This document shows, in pieces, positions 1 through 7,405 of a stretch of 16,145 nucleotides of DNA. The notes under the pieces are model-generated. The model ran no database searches. It saw nothing but the letters and a program-made list of their open reading frames with translations, and was not told the origin of the DNA. Position 1 is the first letter of the stretch. The number at the start of each line of letters is the position of its first letter. Source of the DNA: Candidatus Eiseniibacteriota bacterium (GTDB taxonomy: Bacteria > Joyebacterota > Joyebacteria > Joyebacterales > Joyebacteraceae); assembly GCA_030609605.1 (NCBI GenBank), contig JAUWBY010000026.1, positions 1 through 16,145 on the forward strand, written 5' to 3'. The position numbers and the translations under genes are program-made.

Positions 1-77
1 TCCGGCACCCCCTGAGCGGAACCGGCCAAGAGCATGCTGACGACCAGTGCTGCAGCGAGTGCTTTTCCGTGGTTCAT
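1..77 (-). CDS. Exported protein, N-terminal fragment (cut by window edge)
   Basis: Only the first 25 codons are inside the window. The ATG at 77-75 is preceded by GGGAG five bases upstream, a good ribosome binding site. The peptide begins MNHGKALAAALVVSMLLAGS and is a clear secretion signal: a short basic n-region (His, Lys), a hydrophobic core and small residues (Gly-Ser-Ala) near the probable cleavage site. It starts 62 nt after the stop of the LolA-like gene and is probably its co-transcribed partner. In comparable RND plus LolA-like operons a beta-barrel outer-membrane protein often follows, so that is my guess for the mature protein. Nothing visible in the fragment proves it. Confidence 0.7.
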   Translation of the reverse strand, partial: MNHGKALAAALVVSMLLAGSAQGVP

Positions 78-139
78 CTGCTCCCTCGTTCCTTGTCTTT
101 GCTTCCCAAAGCTGCGTCGCCCCGGATGGTTCGATCAGA

Positions 140-886
140 TCAGAAGCGCTTCAGGTAGCGCTGCGTGAACTGCTTGTCCGGGATGCTCTGATCGTGCACA
201 ACGTTCTCGAGATCCATGATCGTCTTGTGCTTGTCCTGAACGTCTTCCATCTCGATGTGGTGTGGGGTCAGGTAGCCGTCGATTCGCCTCACGTCGGTCT
301 GGGTCATGATCTTGAGAAGCAAGCCGGGACGATCGTAGAACTCGACTCTGTCTGGCAGCATGGTCGCCTTGTCAACCCACATAACCAGCCTGCTGTAGTC
401 GATTCCCGACTCCTCATTGGGCACGAGTTCCAGCACGTAGTGACCGTCCGTTTCCTCCTTGAGACCGGGCGTGTAGTTCTTCACGTAGTCGGTCTGGGCC
501 ATATCGTCGTAGGTGAAGTCGGTACCCATGAAGTTCTCGTTCTTGACGTGGGAGGCAATGCGCCTCACCTTGCTAAACGCCGGCATGTAGATGTACATGA
601 GGTCGTCTTCCAAGACCAGAAAACCGACACCGCGCACATCGGCGGGCGACAGGAAGCGGATGAGACGCTTGTCCTTGCCCTTCTGCAAAATGCTCAGCTC
701 ACGTGTTTTCGCGTCCCCCTGATCGTCGACGAGAGTCATCGAGAGATGCATCTCCCGGTCGGCTGGAGCGTTCAGGGTATCCTCCACTGCCTGCAGGATC
801 TCCATCGGGGCCATCGCTCCGGCGGTCTGGATTGCCGCTGCGAGTACCAGCACGGCGAGCACGACCGATTGCGAGCGGACTGACAT
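140..886 (-). CDS. LolA-like outer membrane lipoprotein-sorting protein
   Basis: A 248-aa exported protein of the 'outer membrane lipoprotein-sorting protein' group (LolA-like fold, Pfam LolA_like as I recall it). These are periplasmic hydrophobic carriers encoded beside RND/MMPL exporters. The ATG at 886-884 has AAAGGAG five bases upstream; an in-frame ATG further upstream would overlap the RND gene and has no comparable site. Residues 1-26 form a signal peptide (MSVRSQ, hydrophobic core, Ala-Met-Ala). Family hallmarks seen are a KVRRIASH segment, then NFMGTDFTYDDM, then a C-terminal MEMEDVQ-like stretch (IEMEDVQDKHK) preceding the last strands. It lies 61 nt after the RND gene. I infer that it accepts or guides the substrate of that pump across the periplasm. 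True LolA (lipoprotein chaperone) is less likely, because no lolCDE partner is present and the context is an RND operon. Confidence 0.88.
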   Translation of the reverse strand: MSVRSQSVVLAVLVLAAAIQTAGAMAPMEILQAVEDTLNAPADREMHLSMTLVDDQGDAKTRELSILQKGKDKRLIRFLSPADVRGVGFLVLEDDLMYIYMPAFSKVRRIASHVKNENFMGTDFTYDDMAQTDYVKNYTPGLKEETDGHYVLELVPNEESGIDYSRLVMWVDKATMLPDRVEFYDRPGLLLKIMTQTDVRRIDGYLTPHHIEMEDVQDKHKTIMDLENVVHDQSIPDKQFTQRYLKRF

Positions 887-947
887 GTCAACTCCTTTCG
901 ATGTATCCTTCCCTCGTTTGCCGCAAACTCCACGGGACACACGTCCG

Positions 948-3917
948 TTACCAGCCTCCGGCATCACGGCCTCCGGCGGGTGTGGACGTTCTCAGATTGT
1001 CCAGCCGGTGATTCAAGCGTTGGGCCACCCTGTCGAATTCGCCTATGAACCGGGCCCTTGTCAGAAGAACAAGCGCCGGGAGCAGGGTGATCGCTCCCAG
1101 AGCGCTGACTACCATCGTGACCGCAATCAGGAATCCGAACCTCTGCATAGGGACAATGTCTCCAAGCACAAGCACCAAGAACCCCAATGCCACCGCGCTG
1201 GCGTTGATGATGATGGCCTTACCCGTAGTCTCCAGCGTCACGCGGAGCGCGTCTCGTTCCGATGTCCCACCCCGGAACTCCTTCTGGAATCGCGCCAGGA
1301 AATGGATCGTGTAGTCGATTCCGATTCCTACAGCCACGCTTCCTATCAAGACGGTGACTACGTCCAGAGGGATCCCAAACACGACCATTAGAATGAAGTT
1401 GCAGAGAATAGTGGCCACGACCGGTGTCAGCGAGATGAGACCGCCGGTGAAGGAGCGGAAGCGAACCGCAAGTAGAACGAACAGCACCGCGAACGCGGCA
1501 ATGAGACTCATGGCCTGGCTTCTCAAGACGCTGCGGTCGAGACGCTTGAACATAACGGGCAATCCGGTCTGCAGCGTCGTCGCGGCCACAGGATCATCGG
1601 CAGCAAGTCGTGACAATGCTGCTGCTGAGATCAACTCGGAGGCGACTCCGGCGTGATCCTCGACGAGCGTCCACATGTCTCCCTGGATGTCCGTCCGGAA
1701 CGCCTGGACGGCTGCCACCGGGATGTGCGAGGCCATCCGGATCAGACTGTCAGTGAGTCCGTCGACGAACGCTGTGCAACGGCACTCTTGCACGATGTCT
1801 CGTAGGGCGGGCGCCGCGTACTCGATAGCCTCGGGGTCATCCGCGTACACATACGGCGGAATCTGCTGCCGCAATACGGTGCCTATGATCACCTCGCCGG
1901 GCAGTGAGTCAGCAAACAAGGGTTCCAACCCTGCGACTACGTCATCGACGATGGAGTCTGAATCGATCGGCAGGTCCGCCGCATCACTCCCGAAGTAGTC
2001 CGCAACGGCTCGGCTGACGGTCTCGATTTGCTGCGTCGTGAGTCGCTGATCCGATGCGGAGCCCGCCCCCCTCAGTGCATGCGACACCTCGTTGAGGTCC
2101 AGTCCCTCCACACCGTGATGCTTGGCGTCGAGAGCAATGACCCGGATGACATCGGCCATGCGCTGTCTCTCGATCTCGCTTCTGACCAGCGTTGGCAGCG
2201 TGTCGAGGTCCAGCCAGAGCAGTTGCGGTGGAGCCGCTGTCGCAAGGTGATGGTCGATGCTGTCAACCACGGCAATCAGTCTGGCTGTGTTGATCGTACC
2301 GATCTTGGCCTGGATCACTGCTTGCGTATCGTTATCCGCAACCAGCTGATCCATGATCTCGTTGCCTTCGACGAAGAACCAGAGATTGGCTACTCCCTCG
2401 CGAGTGTCGGGGATAGTGCGGCGCCCGAACATCTGTTCGTTCAGCTCCGCAATCAGATCCGCTACGGACTGGGGGTGGCTGAGATTGGGAATCGTGCGAA
2501 GGTACTTCTCGAATCTGAACATCTCCTTCAGAACCAAGGGGTCCTTTATGTCACCATCGACGAGTATCTGGATCGGCATCGCGCCGCCGAAGCTCGCCTC
2601 CATCATCTCTTCTGCTTGCCGGATCTCGCTGTCAGGCTTGAAGTAGTCCTTCATGTTGACCTCTCGCTGCAGCTGCGGGATGGCAACAAGAGAACCGGCC
2701 ACGATCAGGACCGCACCAAAGACAATCAGCTTCTCGTGGGCGAGAACCAGATCCGCTATCACATCCATGACGTAGGTGACCCAGTTGGAGCGCTGCACCT
2801 TCGCGTTCACTTGAGGTCTTCGGGATGGCAGATACGATAGGACAATCGGTATGAGCGTCATCGAGAGGGCCATTGCGAGGAGGACACCCAGCGATGCGAA
2901 TACGCCGAATTCCCTGGTCATGGTCAGGTAGGAAAACAGGAAGGCCAGAAATCCTACCATTGTCGTTACGCCTGTCAGGATAATGGGAAGCCCAATGGCG
3001 GCGATCGACTGTCTGATACGATCGAGCCTGTCTCCATCAGATTCCTCGATCTCCATGTATGTGCTGAGGAGATGGATTCCGTAGGCGCTTCCGATCGCGA
3101 TCAGGAGCACTGGGATCGCGGCTGTCACGATCGTGAGCTCCAACCCGATCCAACGCATCAGTCCGAGAGTCCAGATCGTGCTGATCAGCACCGTTCCCAG
3201 GGGCAGCAGCACGCCCTGGAGGCGGTGAAAGCTGAAGTAGAGAACGACAGCGAGCAGGAGGGCGACGAGCGGGATCAACCGTGCAAGATCCCTGATGATG
3301 ATGTCGGTCAGAAAGAGCATCTGAAAGGGAATGCCGCCGTAGTAGACCGTCTCCTCACCGGGCACGGACTCCACGATCTCTCTCATCTTCGTGGCAACCT
3401 CCGTCTTGTCTACCCCATCTCGTACTCTTGCGATGAGAAGAACGGTGCGCCCGTCAGCAGCGACGATGTTGCCCCGGTACATTTCCTTGGACAGCGCGTA
3501 TTCGCGGAGAGCCGCGAGCTTCTGCGGAGTCTGAGGAATGGAGCCGGGGGATATCAACTTCCCGACCTCAATCCCGTCTGGGATCCTCCTGATGTCGAGC
3601 ACATCGGTGAGGCTCGTCACCTGGCTGATTTCGGGCAGGTCCTGGAACCGGGTCGTCAGGGAATCGATCCTGGCCAAGGTACTCGCGTTGAAGACGTCCT
3701 CGGTCTCGAGAGCCACGACAGCAAGTGAGCTCCCCCCGTATCTGTCGCCAACCTCGCGGAAGAGCCGCACCACGGGGTCGTCCTGAGGGAGGTAGTTCAG
3801 TATGTCGCTGTCGATCCGCAGTTTGGTCAGCTGGTCGGTGAAGAAGATGGTCAGCAACACTGCCACGATCAGGAGAGGCAGCCGATATCGGATGATCCAG
3901 TGGGCCAGTTTTGTCAT
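948..3917 (-). CDS. RND superfamily (MMPL-type) exporter
   Basis: A 989-aa inner-membrane proton-driven exporter of the RND/MMPL superfamily (COG1033-like). The start is the ATG at 3917-3915 with AGGA about eight bases upstream; an open frame continues upstream but runs into tetR and is not exporter-like. Layout: TM1 about 9-27, periplasmic loop 1 about 30-210, TM2-6 about 212-363, TM7 about 395-414, periplasmic loop 2 about 418-798, TM8-12 about 800-953. The internal duplication is visible: each loop opens with an Asp-x-Tyr/Leu-Pro-Asp stretch leading to a Gly-Gly (YLPQDD and YFKPDS). The RND signature GIGIDYTIH lies near 864-872, matched by IGSAYGIH near 275-282 in the first half. Loop 2 is about twice the size of loop 1. 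Substrate unknown; the LolA-like neighbour suggests a lipid or hydrophobic molecule. Confidence 0.9.
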   Translation of the reverse strand: MTKLAHWIIRYRLPLLIVAVLLTIFFTDQLTKLRIDSDILNYLPQDDPVVRLFREVGDRYGGSSLAVVALETEDVFNASTLARIDSLTTRFQDLPEISQVTSLTDVLDIRRIPDGIEVGKLISPGSIPQTPQKLAALREYALSKEMYRGNIVAADGRTVLLIARVRDGVDKTEVATKMREIVESVPGEETVYYGGIPFQMLFLTDIIIRDLARLIPLVALLLAVVLYFSFHRLQGVLLPLGTVLISTIWTLGLMRWIGLELTIVTAAIPVLLIAIGSAYGIHLLSTYMEIEESDGDRLDRIRQSIAAIGLPIILTGVTTMVGFLAFLFSYLTMTREFGVFASLGVLLAMALSMTLIPIVLSYLPSRRPQVNAKVQRSNWVTYVMDVIADLVLAHEKLIVFGAVLIVAGSLVAIPQLQREVNMKDYFKPDSEIRQAEEMMEASFGGAMPIQILVDGDIKDPLVLKEMFRFEKYLRTIPNLSHPQSVADLIAELNEQMFGRRTIPDTREGVANLWFFVEGNEIMDQLVADNDTQAVIQAKIGTINTARLIAVVDSIDHHLATAAPPQLLWLDLDTLPTLVRSEIERQRMADVIRVIALDAKHHGVEGLDLNEVSHALRGAGSASDQRLTTQQIETVSRAVADYFGSDAADLPIDSDSIVDDVVAGLEPLFADSLPGEVIIGTVLRQQIPPYVYADDPEAIEYAAPALRDIVQECRCTAFVDGLTDSLIRMASHIPVAAVQAFRTDIQGDMWTLVEDHAGVASELISAAALSRLAADDPVAATTLQTGLPVMFKRLDRSVLRSQAMSLIAAFAVLFVLLAVRFRSFTGGLISLTPVVATILCNFILMVVFGIPLDVVTVLIGSVAVGIGIDYTIHFLARFQKEFRGGTSERDALRVTLETTGKAIIINASAVALGFLVLVLGDIVPMQRFGFLIAVTMVVSALGAITLLPALVLLTRARFIGEFDRVAQRLNHRLDNLRTSTPAGGRDAGGW

Positions 3918-3975
3918 TCGAAGGTCCTGTTTTCTGGGAGGGTTGTCGTCTTTCGTCACGCATGAGGCGAAGGAA

Positions 3976-4560
3976 CTAACGCCGGAGGATTCCCCTGAAC
4001 AGCACGTCCAGAAGGGTGTTTGCGCCCTCCTCGAGCTCCAACAGGTTTGCCTCAAGCATCCACGACGATTCGAGTCCCCGCGCTGCCATTACAATGGCGC
4101 AAGCTGCAAGCTCGGGGGCGTGGACTTCGAAGGTTCCCTCGGACACACCACGCTCGAGAACACTCTGAACTATCCGCTGCTCCTCGAGCAGGTGCTTCTC
4201 TCTGATGCCCTCGCATCGGGGCCAATACTCGCTAACGGTTTCTCTGGTTACTTCGTACAGGTTGGCGAATTTGGCGACGGTACGAACTCTGACCTTGAGG
4301 TAGGCCTTCATCTTGTCCTGGGGACTATGGGCTTCGCGAACGGCCTCTCGGACGAGAGCTGTCAGCGTCGCGCTTTCGCGCTCCACAACCTCCATGAAGA
4401 GATCCTCCTTGTTTGAGAAGTACTTGTAGAAGGTCCCCCTAGCTACATTGGCCCGGCGGATGATCTCCTCGAGAGTCGTTTTCCTCAGTCCGAAGCGCGC
4501 GAACAACGCTTGCGCCGTTGCGATGATTCTCTGCCTCGTGTCGGGTGATGATCCATTCAT
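3976..4560 (-). CDS. TetR/AcrR family transcriptional regulator
   Basis: A 194-aa TetR-family regulator, typical in length. Residues about 8-55 form the DNA-binding domain: RQRIIATAQALFARFG, then TTLEEIIRRANVARGTFYKYF, the characteristic TetR helix-turn-helix ending in the Tyr-x-Tyr-Phe and Lys-Glu-x-Leu pattern. The rest is the variable helical ligand/dimer domain. The ATG at 4560-4558 has GGGAGG seven bases upstream. It is the first gene of the left operon, 58 nt before the RND pump, so it most likely represses its own operon and is relieved by the pump's substrate or a membrane stress signal. This is inferred from the common TetR-RND arrangement. No unmistakable operator palindrome is visible at the promoter; the ligand cannot be predicted. 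Confidence 0.92.
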   Translation of the reverse strand: MNGSSPDTRQRIIATAQALFARFGLRKTTLEEIIRRANVARGTFYKYFSNKEDLFMEVVERESATLTALVREAVREAHSPQDKMKAYLKVRVRTVAKFANLYEVTRETVSEYWPRCEGIREKHLLEEQRIVQSVLERGVSEGTFEVHAPELAACAIVMAARGLESSWMLEANLLELEEGANTLLDVLFRGILRR

Positions 4561-4634
4561 CTCGCAACCTCCCTAACTGGGGTCGGCGCCAAATGCTGCT
4601 ACCCTAGTGCTGTGCCAGCCGCCGGAGACCGCTG

Positions 4635-4650
4635 CACCACTCCCGTGGTG
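4635..4650. repeat. Perfect inverted repeat in the tetR leader
   Basis: CACCAC, a four-base spacer, then GTGGTG: a perfect 6-bp dyad about 75 nt upstream of the tetR start codon. A separate 10-bp palindrome, CAGAGCTCTG, lies close by at 4655-4664. Both fall inside the inferred leader of about 195 nt, downstream of the predicted promoter. They could be an RNA hairpin or a roadblock-type operator; neither is followed by a T-run. Function unproven. Confidence 0.35.
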
Positions 4651-4762
4651 AAGTCAGAGCTCTGCAGTTGCACGTGCGCCCGCGTCGTCAGAATCCGGAG
4701 AGTAGGCTCATGCCGCGCTCGCGTGAAGCTATACGAACTAGACGACTCCCGGCTAATCGGAC

Positions 4763-4791
4763 AATATATCTACACTTCTGCGTAATGTCAA
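4763..4791 (-). promoter_or_regulatory. Sigma70-type promoter of the tetR-RND operon
   Basis: Read on the minus strand there is a perfect -35 box TTGACA (4791-4786), a 17-nt spacer and a -10 box TATATT (4768-4763). Both spacing and hexamers are near consensus. Transcription would start around 4756, giving a leader of about 195 nt before tetR. It is the strongest promoter in the window by eye and lies exactly where the TetR-led operon needs one. The -35 box directly abuts the T-run of the terminator-like hairpin that follows priA. Confidence 0.75.
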
Positions 4792-4793
4792 GG

Positions 4794-4827
4794 AAAAAGG
4801 CCGGTGTCCGAGGCAATGCGTGGACAC
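4794..4827 (-). terminator. Possible intrinsic terminator after priA
   Basis: On the minus strand GTGTCC (4827-4822) can pair with GGACAC (4809-4804) across a 12-nt loop. After five further bases there is a run of five T (4798-4794). The stem is short, the loop is large and the T-run is slightly displaced, so this is a modest terminator at best. It sits about 50 nt after the priA stop and just ahead of the tetR promoter, which is the expected place to separate the two operons. Confidence 0.4.
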
Positions 4828-4831
4828 AGCC

Positions 4832-4875
4832 CAATAGCGCGCACCCATGCGCGTACAGACTCAATAACGCGCACC
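4832..4875. repeat. Two 14-bp direct repeats, 30-bp period, with an overlapping dyad
   Basis: CAATAGCGCGCACC (4832-4845) recurs as CAATAACGCGCACC (4862-4875), with 13 of 14 bases identical and a period of 30 bp, about three helical turns. A perfect 7-bp dyad, TGCGCGT (4848-4854) and ACGCGCA (4867-4873), overlaps the second copy. The block begins at the priA stop codon and lies roughly 75-120 bp upstream of the inferred tetR transcription start. It could be a regulator binding site or part of the priA transcript's 3' end. Confidence 0.5.
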
Positions 4876-7346
4876 TACAGGAGATCCATCGGGTCCACGT
4901 CGACTACAAGCTGAATACTGCTCGGGAGCTTGAGTGCCGCCTTCTGTCCCATCGCGGCGGATATGAGCGCCCTAGAGCTCCCTCCCATTCCGCGCACCAC
5001 CACTTGCCAGCGGTAGGTCCCCTTGATCCGCTCGAGTGGCGCAGGAGCGGGACCAAGGACTTCCGGCTGAGGCTCCCCCATCTGTCCTGCGCCCTTCTCC
5101 AGGAAATCGGCAAGCCTCACTGACGCCTTCACGACCTGCTGCTCGTCGCCTCCCTTGATCACAACCGACACCAGGCGACTGTGAGGAGGATACCCGAGAC
5201 CCAGTCCCCGCCGCTCTGTGATCTCCCTCTCAAAGAACAGTTGGAAGTGCTGGGCCTGCGCCATCGTGATCGTGTAGTGATCAGGCAGATAGGTCTGAAC
5301 GATGACCTTGCCCCGTTCGCCGCCTCGGCCCGTTCGCCCTGCGACCTGCGTCAGGAGCTGGAACGTCCTCTCACCGGCCCGAAAGTCCGGGAGATTCAGG
5401 CCGACGTCAGCCGCGACGACACCGACCAGCCCGACACCGGGGAAATCGAGCCCCTTGGCGATCATCTGCGTGCCCAACAGAATATCGATCTTCCCCGATG
5501 CGAACTCCCTGAGGATACGCCAGTGCGAGCCGTGACGGGACGTCGTGTCCTGATCCATCCTCTGAACAGCCACATCGGGAAAGAGCTCGGCCAGCGCGAT
5601 CTCGACTCGCTGCGTCCCCGGAGCACCAAACCTGAGATTGATGCTCCCGCACTCTGAACAACGATCCGGAGCTCCTGCCGTCCTTCCGCAGTAATGGCAG
5701 CGCATCAGTTTCCCTGTCGAGTGGTAGGTCATCGAAACATTGCAGTCTTCGCACCGGACCGAATGCCCGCAGTCCATGCACTGCACGAACGATGCGAACC
5801 CCCGTCTGTTCAGAAAGAGGATGACCTGGCGCTCTCTGTCGAGTGTCTCCGAGATGGCATCCCTGAGTGTGGCCGAGAAGACCCCCTCGGAATCCAGGGT
5901 CTCGATCTCACGCATGTCGACGATCTCAACCTCCGGAAGCGGCCCTGCGTCGATCCGCTCCGGGAGTTCGATAAGCTCATACTTGCCGTCTCTGGCGTTG
6001 AGATAGCTCTCGAGACTCGGCGTCGCCGTACCGAGCACGACCAGAGCGCCCTCGAGTCTTGCCCGCATCGCTGCTACGTCGCGGGCGTGGTATCGAGGAG
6101 ACTCGCTCTGCTTGTAGCTCTGCTCGTGCTCTTCATCAACTACGATAACGCCGAGGTCATGAACCGGCGCGAACACGGCCGATCTGGGTCCGATGACCAC
6201 GGGGAACTTCCCGTTCTTGATGGCTCGCCACGTGTCATACCGTTCACCCAGCGAGAGCCCACTGTGAATAACGGCTACGCGCTCCCCGAATTCGAGTTTC
6301 ATCCGCTGAACCATCTGCGGCGTGAGCGAGATCTCCGGAACGAGCACGATGGCGCTCTTCCCGCATTCGAGCGCCGCTCTGATAGCCTCACCATAGACGC
6401 GTGTCTTGCCGCTTCCCGTCACACCGTGAAGAAGAAACACTGCGGATATGCCTACATCCATCTTCGCGCGGATGGCCGCGACTGCTTTTCCCTGCAGGGG
6501 CGTGAGCGGTCCTTCCTCCCGGAGGTCCCACCCTTCCATCCCAACCGAAAGCCGCGGGCGATCCCGCTCCATCCTCTCGACGAGCCCACGCTCGACAAGC
6601 CTGGTGACTATCGACGAACTAATCCCGGCGCCGAACAACTCAGCAACGGGGAGGGTTCTGCCCTCCGAACCGGCGAGGAGTTTCAGAACGCGTGCCTGCT
6701 TCGGAGCACGCTTCGCAAGCTTGCCCGCCGCCTCCAGCGTCTCCTCCGCGGTCCGCAGGAGTCGGACCACGGTCTCCGTTCCCGCCACGACGCTTGGAGG
6801 AAGAACCTCTTCGAAGAGATCTACAAGACCGGCGCTGGCAAGCGCAAGTACATCGGTGCTCTGTCCCTTGGGAACACCGGCCTCTCGGTTCACCAGCCCG
6901 ATGCTCACCTTCTGACGCTCGGCCGCAGCCTCAAGGATGCGCCGCCGCCTCTCCGGAAGAGATGAGTTCTTCTCTTCCAGGGCTTCGCGGCCCTCTTCTG
7001 TGATACGGACGAAACGCCGGCTTTCCATATTGATCCCTGGTGGAAGAGCGGCGCGCAAAACCTCGCCCCAGGGAGCGAGATAGTAATCGGAGATCCAGCG
7101 CGTAAGCTCGATCATGCGAGGGCCAAGGACCGGATCAATGTCGAGCACATCGAGGATCTGCTTGATGTGCTCGATGTCGGACGTGGTCTCCTCAGCAACG
7201 ACAAAACCGGTGAGCTTCCTGCGCCCGAACGGCACGAGCACCCGGACACCGACCGATACGGCCGAAACGAGTTCCTCGGGTACCAGGTATGTGAAGGTCC
7301 CGGTCACAGGGAGCGGAACAGCCACACTCACATACGTCTCCGGCAT
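4875..7346 (-). CDS. priA: Primosomal protein N' (replication restart helicase PriA)
   Basis: An 823-aa superfamily 2 DNA helicase that recognises stalled forks and reloads the replisome. The start chosen is the ATG at 7346-7344: GGAGG lies about ten bases upstream, and the resulting MPETYVSVAVPLP matches the N-terminus of known PriA. A GTG at 7397 would add 17 atypical residues. Features: N-terminal 3'-end-binding domain; Walker A GVTGSGKT (about 308-315); DEEH box (about 404-407); GTATPS motif; eight zinc-ligand Cys arranged as four CxxC pairs (about 523-566); helicase motifs GTQMIAKGLDFP and QVAGRTGRGG (about 668-676). All catalytic motifs and all eight Cys are intact, so it should be active. 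It is the last gene of the long operon, 59 nt after tsaD. Confidence 0.97.
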   Translation of the reverse strand: MPETYVSVAVPLPVTGTFTYLVPEELVSAVSVGVRVLVPFGRRKLTGFVVAEETTSDIEHIKQILDVLDIDPVLGPRMIELTRWISDYYLAPWGEVLRAALPPGINMESRRFVRITEEGREALEEKNSSLPERRRRILEAAAERQKVSIGLVNREAGVPKGQSTDVLALASAGLVDLFEEVLPPSVVAGTETVVRLLRTAEETLEAAGKLAKRAPKQARVLKLLAGSEGRTLPVAELFGAGISSSIVTRLVERGLVERMERDRPRLSVGMEGWDLREEGPLTPLQGKAVAAIRAKMDVGISAVFLLHGVTGSGKTRVYGEAIRAALECGKSAIVLVPEISLTPQMVQRMKLEFGERVAVIHSGLSLGERYDTWRAIKNGKFPVVIGPRSAVFAPVHDLGVIVVDEEHEQSYKQSESPRYHARDVAAMRARLEGALVVLGTATPSLESYLNARDGKYELIELPERIDAGPLPEVEIVDMREIETLDSEGVFSATLRDAISETLDRERQVILFLNRRGFASFVQCMDCGHSVRCEDCNVSMTYHSTGKLMRCHYCGRTAGAPDRCSECGSINLRFGAPGTQRVEIALAELFPDVAVQRMDQDTTSRHGSHWRILREFASGKIDILLGTQMIAKGLDFPGVGLVGVVAADVGLNLPDFRAGERTFQLLTQVAGRTGRGGERGKVIVQTYLPDHYTITMAQAQHFQLFFEREITERRGLGLGYPPHSRLVSVVIKGGDEQQVVKASVRLADFLEKGAGQMGEPQPEVLGPAPAPLERIKGTYRWQVVVRGMGGSSRALISAAMGQKAALKLPSSIQLVVDVDPMDLL

Positions 7347-7405
7347 TTCTGAGCTTCCTCCGAAACGGGGAATCCGGCGCACGTTCATGATGCTCACGGG
7401 GCGTA

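Noticed and set aside
47..883. Plus-strand open frame (278 aa) antisense to the LolA-like gene
   Set aside because: It covers the LolA-like gene almost exactly in antisense; the minus-strand reading has a signal peptide, a good ribosome binding site and family motifs.
2028..2840. Plus-strand open frame (270 aa) antisense to the RND gene
   Set aside because: Same shadow effect; it reads as the complement of the conserved RND loop 2 and TM7 region and looks like no protein family.
3918..4055. Upstream extension of the RND reading frame by 46 residues
   Set aside because: The extra residues are not membrane-like, overlap tetR, and the ATG at 3917 gives a normal RND N-terminus (MTKLAHWIIRYR).
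4832..4875. Start of a CRISPR array
   Set aside because: Only two imperfect 14-bp units with a 16-bp spacer; far too short and few, with no cas genes nearby.
5694..6965. Plus-strand open frame (423 aa) antisense to priA
   Set aside because: The minus strand encodes an intact PriA with all helicase motifs and zinc Cys; the plus-strand product has no family features and no ribosome binding site that I can defend.
7347..7397. GTG start for priA, 17 codons upstream
   Set aside because: The ATG at 7346 has GGAGG upstream and yields the family-typical N-terminus; the extension resembles nothing in PriA.
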